Below are positions 1 to 7,281 of a stretch of DNA of 64,000 nucleotides, in pieces. A program made the translations under genes and the position numbers. The DNA comes from Streptomyces lanatus (GTDB lineage Bacteria; Actinomycetota; Actinomycetes; Streptomycetales; Streptomycetaceae): assembly GCF_014655715.1 (NCBI RefSeq), contig NZ_BNBM01000027.1, forward strand, positions 1 to 64,000. The letters run 5' to 3'. The notes beneath the pieces were generated by a model, which saw only the letters and a list, made by a program, of their open reading frames with translations, made no database searches and was not told the origin of the DNA. Numbering within the stretch: position 1 is the first letter of the stretch; every line of letters begins with the position of its first letter.

Positions 1-61
1 CAGAAGACCGCGATCACACGCCCTGACCTGCCCGAACACAGCCTTGTGCAACACCCTTTAA

Positions 62-77
62 GGGCTGTCCCGCAATC
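62..77 (+). repeat. Possible insertion-sequence terminus (left copy)
   Basis: The motif gggctgtcccgcaatc lies in the gene-free first 108 bases. A near match on the opposite strand (gggatgtcccgttaat) lies at 2558-2573, just after the decayed IS5-type transposase. The first 11 positions agree except one, and the two copies point toward each other like terminal inverted repeats. They enclose the tetR/SDR pair plus the transposase remnant. Whether they are ends of one element or of two related elements cannot be decided here. Confidence 0.35.
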
Positions 78-108
78 GGCCTTTGGTTTCGGTTGGGCAG
101 CTGGTGTC

Positions 109-747
109 TCAGGCGCCGTGGGACCCCGGCGCGCCGTATCGGGCGAGCATGGTCAGCACCGCTTGGTCGACCGCGTTGGTGATGGCGGAGTCGTCGGGCT
201 CCCAGCGTGCGAGCAGCATCCGGGGCCAGAACACGTAGTTGGAGATCATCCCGAGGAATTGGGTCGCTGCCATCTCCGCATCGTCAAGCCGGGCTGTACC
301 GGCGGCGTTCTCCGCCGCCAGGTAGCGGCGGACCGATTCGAAGTAGGGCATCTTGCCGAGCTTGAACTGGGTCTCGCCGAGCTCCGGGAAGCGCGGTATC
401 TCGGCGATGACGATGCGGAACAGGGCAGCCATGCCGGGCTGGGTGAGAAGCGCCACGTATCGGCGTCCGATGGCCTTGAGCCCTGCGCGGAGGTCCCCCG
501 GCTCGGGGAGGGGGGCCTCCTCCTCGTCGACCTTCCAGTATTCGGTGACGATCGCCTCGAACAGTGCCGCCTTGGTGGTGAACTGCTTGAACAGTGTCGC
601 CCTCGACACTCCGGCCGCCTCGGCGATACGGGCCAGCGAGGTGCCGTCGTAGCCGGAGTCGAGGAACAGCTTGGTGGCTGCCTCGATGATGGACGTCCGC
701 TTCTGCGCTGCCACGCGCCGGTGGTATTCCGAAGGCTGTGCCGTCAT
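109..747 (-). CDS. TetR/AcrR family transcriptional regulator
   Basis: A repressor-type regulator of 212 residues. The N-terminus (about residues 15-60) is a typical TetR helix-turn-helix: IIEAATKLFLDSGYDGTSLA is followed by IAEAAGVSRATLFKQF. The C-terminal ligand-binding region is family-typical in length but gives no ligand clue. An upstream in-frame start at 843 would add 32 residues encoded within the operator region; ATG 747 puts the HTH at the usual distance from the N-terminus and leaves the intergenic operators free. The gene diverges from a short-chain dehydrogenase starting at 870, and two palindromes lie between them. It is therefore likely to repress both itself and the dehydrogenase, a common local TetR arrangement. 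Confidence 0.85.
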   Translation of the reverse strand: MTAQPSEYHRRVAAQKRTSIIEAATKLFLDSGYDGTSLARIAEAAGVSRATLFKQFTTKAALFEAIVTEYWKVDEEEAPLPEPGDLRAGLKAIGRRYVALLTQPGMAALFRIVIAEIPRFPELGETQFKLGKMPYFESVRRYLAAENAAGTARLDDAEMAATQFLGMISNYVFWPRMLLARWEPDDSAITNAVDQAVLTMLARYGAPGSHGA

Positions 748-771
748 GCCCTCAGTATGCCTCTCGCTACG

Positions 772-793
772 AGGTGAGTCACTTGACTCGCCT
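772..793. promoter_or_regulatory. Palindromic operator 1 for the divergent TetR
   Basis: A 22-bp near-perfect palindrome has the half-site aggtgagtca and its complement tgactcgcct around a two-base centre. It lies 25 bp upstream of the tetR start. A second copy with the same ggtgagtcac half-site lies about 49 bp away at 822-841. Paired palindromes between a tetR gene and a divergent enzyme gene are the expected layout for TetR autorepression. Confidence 0.65.
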
Positions 794-821
794 CCTGTCC
801 AGCTCTTAGCTTGAGAGAGGA

Positions 822-841
822 GGTGAGTCACTCGGCTCACC
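822..841. promoter_or_regulatory. Palindromic operator 2 for the divergent TetR
   Basis: The palindrome ggtgagtcactcggctcacc has outer arms ggtgag and ctcacc. It ends 28 bp before the dehydrogenase start at 870 and shares its left half with operator 1. Its position is suited to blocking transcription of the dehydrogenase. Confidence 0.65.
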
Positions 842-869
842 ATTAATGCAAGCCTGGGAAGGATGCACC

Positions 870-1658
870 ATGGGACGCTTTGAGGGCCAGACCGTCATCG
901 TCACGGGCGGCAGTGGGGGCATGGGCAGCAGTCATGTGCAGGGCTACCACGCCGAGGGGGCGAACATCGTCATTGCCGGCCGCGACGACGACGCCGGCCG
1001 CGATCTCGCTGCTCAGCTCGGTCCTCGGGCTCTGTCCGTTCACCTGGATGTCGCCAGCGAGGACGACTGGGCGGCGGTGGTGCGAGATGTCGAAGCCCAC
1101 TTCGGGCCGATCGCCATCCTGGTGAACAACGCGGGCGTCCAGAACCCGGCGGCCCTTATCGAGCACACCGAACTCCGCACCTGGGAGCACACCTTCAGCG
1201 TCAACGTCACCGGCCAGTTCCTCGGCATCAAGGCCGTGGCTCCGTCGATGCGCAGGGGCGGTGGCGGAACCATCGTCAACATCGCCTCGACCATGGCCCA
1301 CCTCGGCACGGCCTTCTACGCCCCCTACACCGCCAGCAAGTGGGCCGTGCGCGGGCTGACCAAGACGGCCGCGCTGGAACTGGGGCGGGACAACATCCGG
1401 GTCAACTCCATCCACCCCGGCGTCGTCTCCACACCGCTGATCAACGAACCCACCGTCGCAGGCCAGCCGGCCATCGCCGACTTCTACTCGCCCGATCCCT
1501 TCGCCATCCCCCGCCTCGCCGAACCCTCCGACATCACCCGCCTGTTGCTCTTCATCACCTCCCAGGACGCATCTTTCGCTACGGGCTCGGAATTCGTCCT
1601 GGACGGGGGCCTGCTGCTCGGCCCCGCACTCCAACCCGAAGCCGACATCGCAGCTTGA
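870..1658 (+). CDS. Short-chain dehydrogenase/reductase (SDR)
   Basis: A cytosolic NAD(P)-dependent oxidoreductase of 262 residues, the usual length for a classical SDR. The dinucleotide-binding motif TGGSGGMG is near residue 12, NNAG follows in mid-protein, a serine lies in the IASTMAH segment, and the catalytic YTASK motif comes before the PG turn. The ATG at 870 is preceded by gggaagga at good spacing; an earlier in-frame ATG at 846 lies against operator 2 and has no such site. Two operators and a divergent TetR gene point to induction by a small molecule, perhaps the substrate. The substrate cannot be inferred. Confidence 0.88.
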   Translation: MGRFEGQTVIVTGGSGGMGSSHVQGYHAEGANIVIAGRDDDAGRDLAAQLGPRALSVHLDVASEDDWAAVVRDVEAHFGPIAILVNNAGVQNPAALIEHTELRTWEHTFSVNVTGQFLGIKAVAPSMRRGGGGTIVNIASTMAHLGTAFYAPYTASKWAVRGLTKTAALELGRDNIRVNSIHPGVVSTPLINEPTVAGQPAIADFYSPDPFAIPRLAEPSDITRLLLFITSQDASFATGSEFVLDGGLLLGPALQPEADIAA

Positions 1659-1743
1659 GTCGGCATTGCGGTACGGAGCGCGCAGTCGCGGGTGCCCATC
1701 TTGTTCAAGGCGAAGCGATCTTGCCTTGCGATGATGATGCGCT

Positions 1744-2573
1744 GTGGCAGTTGTGATCACGGCATCCGGGCCGTCCTGGATAGCTCCATTCACTGGGCTG
1801 AGCCTGCGCTGCTTCGGCAGGTTGGTGGCCGCGTTGCGACGGGAGGGCAGCGGATGTGGTGCGGCGGGGCCGTCCGTGGAGTCTGCCGCTGGAGGACCGC
1901 GTGCTGCTCGTGACAGCGTTCTGGCGCACAAACTTGACGATGCGCCGGCTTGCCCCACTCTTCGGCATCTCGAAGTCCGCGGCCGACCGCATCATTGACC
2001 ACCTCGGCCCCCGGCTCGCGCTCCAGCCCCGTCGGCGGTTCCGCAAGGACACCGTGCTCATGGTGGACGGCACCCTGGTGCCCACTGGCGACCATTCGAT
2101 CGCCGAACAGTCCTAGAACTACCGCTACTCGATCGCCCATCAGGTCGTGATCGACGCCGTCACCCGCTTGGTCGTCGTGGTCGGCCGACCGCTGCCCGGC
2201 AATCGCCATGATTCACGCGTCCGGGAGGAATCCGGGGCCAGGGCCGGCGTGGGCACCACCACGCTCGCCGATGGCGGCTACCGGGGCACCGGACTGGTGA
2301 CCCCCCACCGGCGAGCGGCCGGGCAAGCTGAACTCCCGGCCTGGAAAGAAGAAACACAACCGGTACCACGAACAGGTTCGCGCCCGCTTCGAGCACACCT
2401 TCGCCCGCATGAAGACCCGGAAGATCCTGCGCGACTGCCGCCTCAAGGCGAAGGCATCCACCACGCCATGCTCGGCATCGCCCGCCTGCACAACCTCACC
2501 TCCGCCAGATGGACGTTCCCGACGAGCAATCCGAGCAGACATGGCCCATCAAAGATCATTAACGGGACATCCC
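1744..2573 (+). pseudogene. Decayed IS5-type (DDE) transposase
   Basis: Pieces of one transposase are spread over three frames. The N-terminal piece at 1744-1850 is followed by a frame change into the stretch from 1856, with VMVDGTLVPT-like DDE context around the first Asp. An in-frame TAG at 2114 comes next, then the same frame resumes to about 2300 with ADGGYRG. A further frame change gives RARFEHTFARMK, and a shift back gives HHAMLGIARLHNL near 2465. A typical segment after VGRPLPGNRHDS is also altered. One nonsense codon and several frame changes make this inactive. Product family is recognised from the motifs; the exact IS name is not claimed. Confidence 0.8.
2558..2573 (-). repeat. Possible insertion-sequence terminus (right copy)
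   Basis: Reads gggatgtcccgttaat on the minus strand, matching the inverted motif at 62-77 at most positions. It sits directly after the last recognisable transposase codons, where an IS right end would be expected. Confidence 0.4.
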
Positions 2574-2631
2574 TGAGTTAGGTGTGCCTGAAGTGCCTGA
2601 TCCGGCTTGTCCGGTGCCCGCTCCGTTGTGA

Positions 2632-3465
2632 TCAGTCGGCGAACCGGAAGAGGTTGAAGCGGTACGCCTCCATGTCGCGGCGGCGTAGTAGTGAGGCGGC
2701 GCGCAGCATCAGGCGATAGGCCGGGTTGAGCCGGCGGGCCACGGGGGCGGGGAGGCGGGCGAAGCTGCAGGAGTCGGTCAGGTGAACGCCCGGGCGCCAG
2801 CGCTCCAGGGCCGTCGGGTCGTCGCAGCGCCAGCGCATCCGGGCCGCCACCTTGCCCAGGACGTCGTGACTGTCCTGGCTGTCCACCATTCGCCCGGCGG
2901 CGGTCTCCAGGGCGAGCAGCGCGCCTGGCAGCCGCTCGGCGATCAGGTCGAACACCGAGTGGACCTGCTGCTCCTCCAGGTAGATGAGCACGGCCTCCGC
3001 GGCCAGGAAGTACGGCCCGGGGCTCTTGCGCACCTCGTCGGTCCAGGCAGGGTCGGTGACCGAGAGGGCGAGCATGCGCCTGCGGTCGGTGTCCTGGAAG
3101 AACGTGCGCCGCAGTTCGATGACGTCGGGGAGGTCCAGGTCGATCCAGTGCACCGTGCCGTTGTCGAGCCGTTCGAACCGGGTGTTGAGGCCGGTGCCGA
3201 TCTCCACGACCGTGCCCTTGGGGTGCCGCTGGAGGAAGTCTGCGACCCAGGCGTCGAACAGCAGGGTCCGCAGGTTCGCGCCGAGGAGGCTCTTGGCACC
3301 GTCGAACCGGGTGAAGTCGTAGTCGATCGCGTCGACCATCTCCACCGCACGCGGGTCGCTGAGCATGCCGTGCCGCTTGCTGGTCTCCACCGCACGGGCG
3401 TACAGCGGGATGAGCAACGTCTCCTGGATGTCGCCGAGTTCGGGTGGCCGCCTGGGCTCGGTCAC
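2632..3465 (-). CDS. Class I SAM-dependent methyltransferase, Ppm1/LCM-like
   Basis: A 277-residue methyltransferase of the leucine carboxyl methyltransferase-like family common in actinobacteria. Typical features are the N-terminal ETLLIPLYARAVE segment, RAVEMVDAIDYDF, the SAM-binding VVEIGTGLNTRFER, HWIDLDLPDVIELRR, and the mid-protein FLAAEAVLIYLEE. The start is GTG 3465, preceded by aggaggtgcatccc; longer in-frame extensions would run into the neighbouring gene. It begins 17 bp downstream of the iron-siderophore binding protein gene on the same strand, so the two are probably co-transcribed. That suggests modification of a siderophore or iron-responsive metabolite, but the substrate is unknown. 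Confidence 0.82.
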   Translation of the reverse strand: MTEPRRPPELGDIQETLLIPLYARAVETSKRHGMLSDPRAVEMVDAIDYDFTRFDGAKSLLGANLRTLLFDAWVADFLQRHPKGTVVEIGTGLNTRFERLDNGTVHWIDLDLPDVIELRRTFFQDTDRRRMLALSVTDPAWTDEVRKSPGPYFLAAEAVLIYLEEQQVHSVFDLIAERLPGALLALETAAGRMVDSQDSHDVLGKVAARMRWRCDDPTALERWRPGVHLTDSCSFARLPAPVARRLNPAYRLMLRAASLLRRRDMEAYRFNLFRFAD

Positions 3466-3482
3466 GGGATGCACCTCCTGGG

Positions 3483-4526
3483 CTATGCCTTGAGCTTCTT
3501 CGTCTTCTCCACGGCGGCGGCGAGGCGTTCGACGACTGGGGCCCAACCCGCGTAGCTGAAGCGCTCTTCCATCGACCAGGGAGTGGTCTGGCCGGCCTTG
3601 ACCGCGGGCAGCTGGCGCCAGGTGGCCTTGTCGTTGAGCTGCTTCAGGGACATGGAGGCGGAGCGGTTGTCGACCATGATGAGGTCGGCGTGGTACTTGT
3701 CGGCGTTCTCCCAGCTGAGGAACTCCCAGAAGCCCCACTCGTCGGAATTCTTTCCCTCGACGAACTCCACTCCCAGGTCCTTGAAGTAGTTCAGGTCGCA
3801 GTAGGAGTCGGGGACGGCGACATAGAAGTTGTCCTTGTCGCCGGTGATGGCCATGACCTTCAGCCCGCCGTTGCCCTTCGCCGTCGTACGCAGCGTCTCG
3901 ATGGCCTTCTCGAAGCGGGCCTTGGCGTCCGTGACCTTCTTCGCGCTCAGGTCCGCGCCGAGTGACTCGGCGAGTTCAGCGGTGCGCTTGAGCGGGTTGA
4001 GCAGGGAGGTGCGGGCGACGCTGATGCCGACCGTGGGAGCCAGGGCCTCGACCTTCTTCTTGCTCTCCTCAGGGACGAACCACAATTCCGGCGGCGGGAA
4101 CATGTTGCTGACCAGCAGGTCCGGCTGGAGTGCTGCGTACTTCTCGACGTTGAACTGGCCCCATGCGGTGCCCAGGCTGGTCAGTTCGGACACGTTCATG
4201 TCGCCGGCCTGCGGATTGGGCTTGCCGTCCACCGGTTCGCTGGGGCCGAAGATTCCGGTGCAGTCGATACCGTAGTCGTACAGGGCTGCGGCGGTGCTGA
4301 CGAACGCGACGATTCGCTCCGGCTTGTTTTCGGTCTTCGCTGCGCGGCCTCGGTCGTCCTTGAAAGACCATGGCCCGCCGCTCCTGGTCGTCTCGGCCTG
4401 CGAGCCGGTCGTGTCCTTGTCATCGCTGCCGCAGGCGGCGAGCAGCGGGCCGAGCGCGAGCGCGCCACCCGCGGTGAGGAAGCGTCGACGAGACGTTGCG
4501 GAGCTGCGGGAGTTCGTTGGGGACAT
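3483..4526 (-). CDS. Iron-siderophore ABC transporter substrate-binding lipoprotein
   Basis: A 347-residue periplasmic-binding-type protein. The N-terminus has twin arginines (SRRRFLTAGG), a hydrophobic stretch and the lipobox LLAAC, so it is likely exported and lipid-anchored. The mature part begins with PERIVAFVSTAAALYDYGI, typical of Fe(III)-siderophore binding proteins. ALQPDLLVSNMF and SWENADKYHADLIMVDNR are typical of the second lobe. ATG 4526 is preceded by ggaaga. No permease or ATPase genes lie nearby, so it must share transport components encoded elsewhere. A site resembling the DmdR/IdeR iron box lies about 76 bp upstream, supporting repression by iron. The following methyltransferase gene probably shares the transcript. 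Confidence 0.88.
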   Translation of the reverse strand: MSPTNSRSSATSRRRFLTAGGALALGPLLAACGSDDKDTTGSQAETTRSGGPWSFKDDRGRAAKTENKPERIVAFVSTAAALYDYGIDCTGIFGPSEPVDGKPNPQAGDMNVSELTSLGTAWGQFNVEKYAALQPDLLVSNMFPPPELWFVPEESKKKVEALAPTVGISVARTSLLNPLKRTAELAESLGADLSAKKVTDAKARFEKAIETLRTTAKGNGGLKVMAITGDKDNFYVAVPDSYCDLNYFKDLGVEFVEGKNSDEWGFWEFLSWENADKYHADLIMVDNRSASMSLKQLNDKATWRQLPAVKAGQTTPWSMEERFSYAGWAPVVERLAAAVEKTKKLKA

Positions 4527-4601
4527 GGGAGCTTCTTCCGTGCACAAGGCAGACACAGGCGGCGGACGAGTTCCGAACAGTTACCGGACAGGCATCGAAG
4601 G

Positions 4602-4620
4602 TGAGGGAAGGCTAACCTAA
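4602..4620 (-). promoter_or_regulatory. Iron box (DmdR/IdeR-type operator)
   Basis: On the minus strand this reads ttaggttagccttccctca. It matches the actinobacterial iron-box consensus TTAGGTTAGGCTAACCTAA at 15 of 19 positions, with an intact left half. It sits upstream of a siderophore-binding lipoprotein gene, exactly where iron-dependent repression would be expected. Confidence 0.7.
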
Positions 4621-4778
4621 CTGTTCGTGGGGTGGTAGTCCCTGCAGGGAGGACGCGGCGCGCCGTCGGGGCCATTCGGGATGTCCTCGTACTCGGTCTC
4701 AGGCCCGCTGTGGTCCCCGCGGAGGGGCGGATCGGTGGGTGGTGTGCTCCGCACTGGCGCGGTGGTGTCCGGCCGGTT

Positions 4779-5051
4779 GGACGAACGGGTCTGTGGAGCG
4801 TGGAACTGCATGCGCAGCATGCCTCAAAGGTGCATGACGCTGCGGCCGAGCTGGACGAGCAGGGCTGGGGAGCCCTTTTGATCCCCGGCTTGGCTGGCGG
4901 AGACATCATCGGCGACGCAGAGCGGCTGTTGAGAGCCACCAAGAACGCGGCTGTCGCCATCGGGGTACTCGGCATCTGGGGCTGCTCGGCCACGGAACTG
5001 GCTGCCGAGCATCCGCATGCCGGAAGCATGAAGGTCATCTCGAGCAGCTGA
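4779..5051 (+). pseudogene. N-terminal fragment of an F420-dependent LLM-class oxidoreductase
   Basis: About 80 residues resemble the start of LLM-class (luciferase-like) F420-dependent oxidoreductases: GLWSVELHAQ, then AAAELDEQGWGALLIPGLAG, then ERLLRATKNAAVAIGVLGIW. A complete enzyme has about 280-300 residues. Here the similarity stops near ELAAEH and the frame ends at 5051. The rest of the barrel is absent, so this is a truncated remnant, the first of three fragments in 4.7-5.8 kb. Confidence 0.6.
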
Positions 5052-5100
5052 CAAGACTGAGCGAACCGCCGGCACCGCGGATCGCTGGTGGGCCCGCATC

Positions 5101-5430
5101 ATGGGCGTGAACCCTCTCGCCCCCGGCCTCCTGCTGGACCTCCCGCCGCTGATGGACGTAGACCCCAACTGCAAGCCGATGGGGGTGCGCCTGTGGCTGC
5201 CGGACGCCGACTCGGTGCAGTCCTGCATCGACAAAGCCGCCTTCCACCAGTCACTGACCAGGCACAGCATCCCCACCCCGCGCACGTGGCTCCCCGAGGA
5301 GATCGACCAGGTCCCCGACAACACGCCGCTCGTCGTCAAACCACGGCGCGGCCACGGCGCTCAGAATGTCCACTTCGTCGACCGACGAGACCACCCCCGC
5401 TTCCTCTCGGTATCGGCGGAACACCGATGA
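5101..5430 (+). pseudogene. ATP-grasp domain fragment
   Basis: The reading frame holds CIDKAAFHQSLTRHSIPTPR followed by TPLVVKPRRGHGAQNVHFV. This matches the beginning of the ATP-grasp ligase fold (IDK lobe, then the nucleotide-binding lysine strand and glycine-rich loop). The remaining catalytic part with its metal-binding acidic residues is missing and the frame stops at 5430. It is a truncated remnant of an ATP-dependent ligase; which kind cannot be told. Confidence 0.55.
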
Positions 5431-5634
5431 GACCAATCCCGCAGGCGCGGCAAGCACATGAGGCTGGGAATCTGCGGCAAACGTGCCACGGGACCAACGG
5501 GGAGCACGCCGGGGGCAGAACGGCCAGGGCCTCGCGGAGGGACAACCTCTTCAGGCGCAGGGATGATCCCCGGATCGCCTCGCTTCCCGAAGCCCGCGAG
5601 GGCTGTTCCCCGCGCTGGCGGAGATGGTCCCACC

Positions 5635-5766
5635 CTCGCGATCGACTTCCACCGCGCCTGGAACCTGCCCTGCGAGTACACCGACCTGGCCACCTGCCCG
5701 CTGCCGCCGACGGAGAACCGGCTGCCGGTCGCGATCGAGGCGGGCGAGAAGATCCCCCTGGAGCGC
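5635..5766 (+). pseudogene. C-terminal fragment of a DUF1684 protein
   Basis: About 44 residues reading IDFHRAWNLPCEY, TDLATCPLPPTENRLPVAIE and AGEKIP match the highly conserved C-terminal block of DUF1684 proteins (normally DFNRAYNPPC then CPLPPPENRLPV). No upstream DUF1684 sequence is present, so only the tail survives. The flanking frame continues on both sides with non-conserved, low-complexity translation. Confidence 0.6.
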
Positions 5767-5895
5767 GCGGCAGCCGGCCGGGACCTTCCCGGGCGGATCC
5801 TCGCGCCCATGTACCTGCAGATCCGCGACGCACAGCCGCGATGGCGCGTTCCCGGCGCAGCCACGGCGAACTCGGCGGCATACGCCAATGAGCAG

Positions 5896-7071
5896 TCAGT
5901 CGGGGGAGTCCCACAGCACATGCAGGCTGGGCGGCTTGCGGAAGACCAGGCCGTACGGAGCGGTGGGCCGGTCGGGGTCCAGGCGCAGGGCGGGGAGGCG
6001 TTCGAGGAGTCGCTGGAGGGCGATGCGGGCCTCCAGGCGGGCGAGGTGCGCGGCGAGGCAGTAGTGCGGCCCCTGTGCGAAGGCCAGTTGGAGTCGCGCG
6101 TTCTCGCGGCGGACGTCGAATCGGTCGGGGTCGGGGAAGTCGGCCGGGTCGCGATTGGCTCCCGTGAGGGAGACGGTGACCAGGTCGCCCCGATGGATCG
6201 TGGCCGGGCCGAGCACCGTGTCCCGTGTGGCGTACCGGTCTACGACCGCCGCGCCGGGTTCGAGGCGCAGTGATTCCTCGATCGCACCGTCCAGGTGGTC
6301 GAAGTCGGCTCGGACCAAGGCAAGTTGGCGGGGATAGCTCAGGAGGTGCAGCAGCGCGTTCGTGATCATCGCCTCGGTGGTCTCGATGCCGCCGAACATC
6401 AGGACGGCCGCGTTCGAGGCCACTTCGGGCGGCGTCAGCCTGTCGGCGGCGGAGCCGAGGAGCGAGGACGCGCCCCGGGAGGTGATGGTGGTCTCCACGG
6501 CGGTCCGTAGCTGGGCGTAGGCCGCGGCGCCGGCGGGTCCCGCCGCCCGTCCGGCCGTGATGTCCGAGACGGACCGCACGATGTCGTCGTACCAGCGCAG
6601 CACCGTGTCCGTGGTGGTGCCGACCAGCCCGAGCGCCTCGGTGACGACGGCGACAGCGAGCGGTCCGGCGAAGGCGCGTCGCAGCTCGACGGCGCCCGCG
6701 GGTTCCAGTGCGGTGATGAGCCGGTCGGTCTCCCGCTCGATGAACGAGGCGAAGCCGCCGCGCACTTCGCGGGGGCGGAAGGGGGCGGCGAAGGCCTCAC
6801 GGTGGCGGGTGTGCCGGTCGCCGTCGAGGGACAGCATGCTCGGCCCGACGACCTGTGCGGTGGAGAACCGGGGGTCGTCGACGGTGAAGGTCGCGGCGTC
6901 CCGCATCACGCTCAGCGCGAGGTCGCGACGGGTGACCAGCCAGCCGTCCAGCTCGGGCAGCCAGGACACCGGCTCGTGCGCGCGCAGCTGCGCGAGGCGT
7001 GGATGGGGGTCCCGGGCGAGTTCGGCGAGGGTGGTCGCGGCGCCGAGCGGGGAGCAGCCGGCCGTTCTCAT
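5896..7071 (-). CDS. Cytochrome P450
   Basis: A 391-residue bacterial P450 mono-oxygenase. The I-helix oxygen-activation segment reads VLMFGGIETTEAM, with Glu-Thr in place of the common Asp-Thr/Ser. The K-helix ExxR is EESLR, and the heme ligand loop LAFAQGPHYCLAAHLARLE carries the invariant Cys. Start ATG 7071 has aggtg at suitable distance; a longer GTG form from 7137 lacks one. No ferredoxin or reductase gene is adjacent. The gene diverges from the urea/guanidine operon across a roughly 210-bp gap containing a palindrome, but nothing ties its substrate to that operon. Confidence 0.92.
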   Translation of the reverse strand: MRTAGCSPLGAATTLAELARDPHPRLAQLRAHEPVSWLPELDGWLVTRRDLALSVMRDAATFTVDDPRFSTAQVVGPSMLSLDGDRHTRHREAFAAPFRPREVRGGFASFIERETDRLITALEPAGAVELRRAFAGPLAVAVVTEALGLVGTTTDTVLRWYDDIVRSVSDITAGRAAGPAGAAAYAQLRTAVETTITSRGASSLLGSAADRLTPPEVASNAAVLMFGGIETTEAMITNALLHLLSYPRQLALVRADFDHLDGAIEESLRLEPGAAVVDRYATRDTVLGPATIHRGDLVTVSLTGANRDPADFPDPDRFDVRRENARLQLAFAQGPHYCLAAHLARLEARIALQRLLERLPALRLDPDRPTAPYGLVFRKPPSLHVLWDSPD

Positions 7072-7239
7072 CGCGCACCTCGGCCGTTCGCTGGGAAACC
7101 GTTCATGGTCAAGGCTAACAACCGTGCTGAGAGCCACAGAGAGCGAAGCACCTGCTGCAAGTCCCGGCTGAGAGGGGCCGGTTACACGACGTTAACGCCC
7201 GTGACTCGGACGTGAGACCGCTCCACCCCACCATCGCAA

Positions 7240-7259
7240 TACCTGTCAGCCGATAGGTA
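7240..7259. promoter_or_regulatory. Palindromic operator upstream of the urea/guanidine operon
   Basis: The sequence tacctgtcagccgataggta is a 20-bp inverted repeat. The outer tacct and aggta arms are perfect, and inner mismatches are only transitions (16 of 20 positions symmetric). It ends 22 bp before the permease start. The TetR gene closing the same operon (16016-16699) is the obvious candidate binder. No guanidine riboswitch was recognised here, so a protein repressor may take its place. Confidence 0.6.
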
Positions 7260-7281
7260 ATCCTCGTTCGGAGGTGCGGTG

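Noticed and set aside
2632-3738. Longer form of the Ppm1/LCM-like methyltransferase starting at 3738
   Set aside because: The extra 91 residues are antisense-like translation overlapping the siderophore-binding gene; GTG 3465 has an excellent ribosome-binding site.
7072-7281. Guanidine (ykkC-type) riboswitch before the permease
   Set aside because: No conserved ykkC elements could be recognised; a clear palindrome is present instead. A covariance-model search would be needed to exclude it fully.
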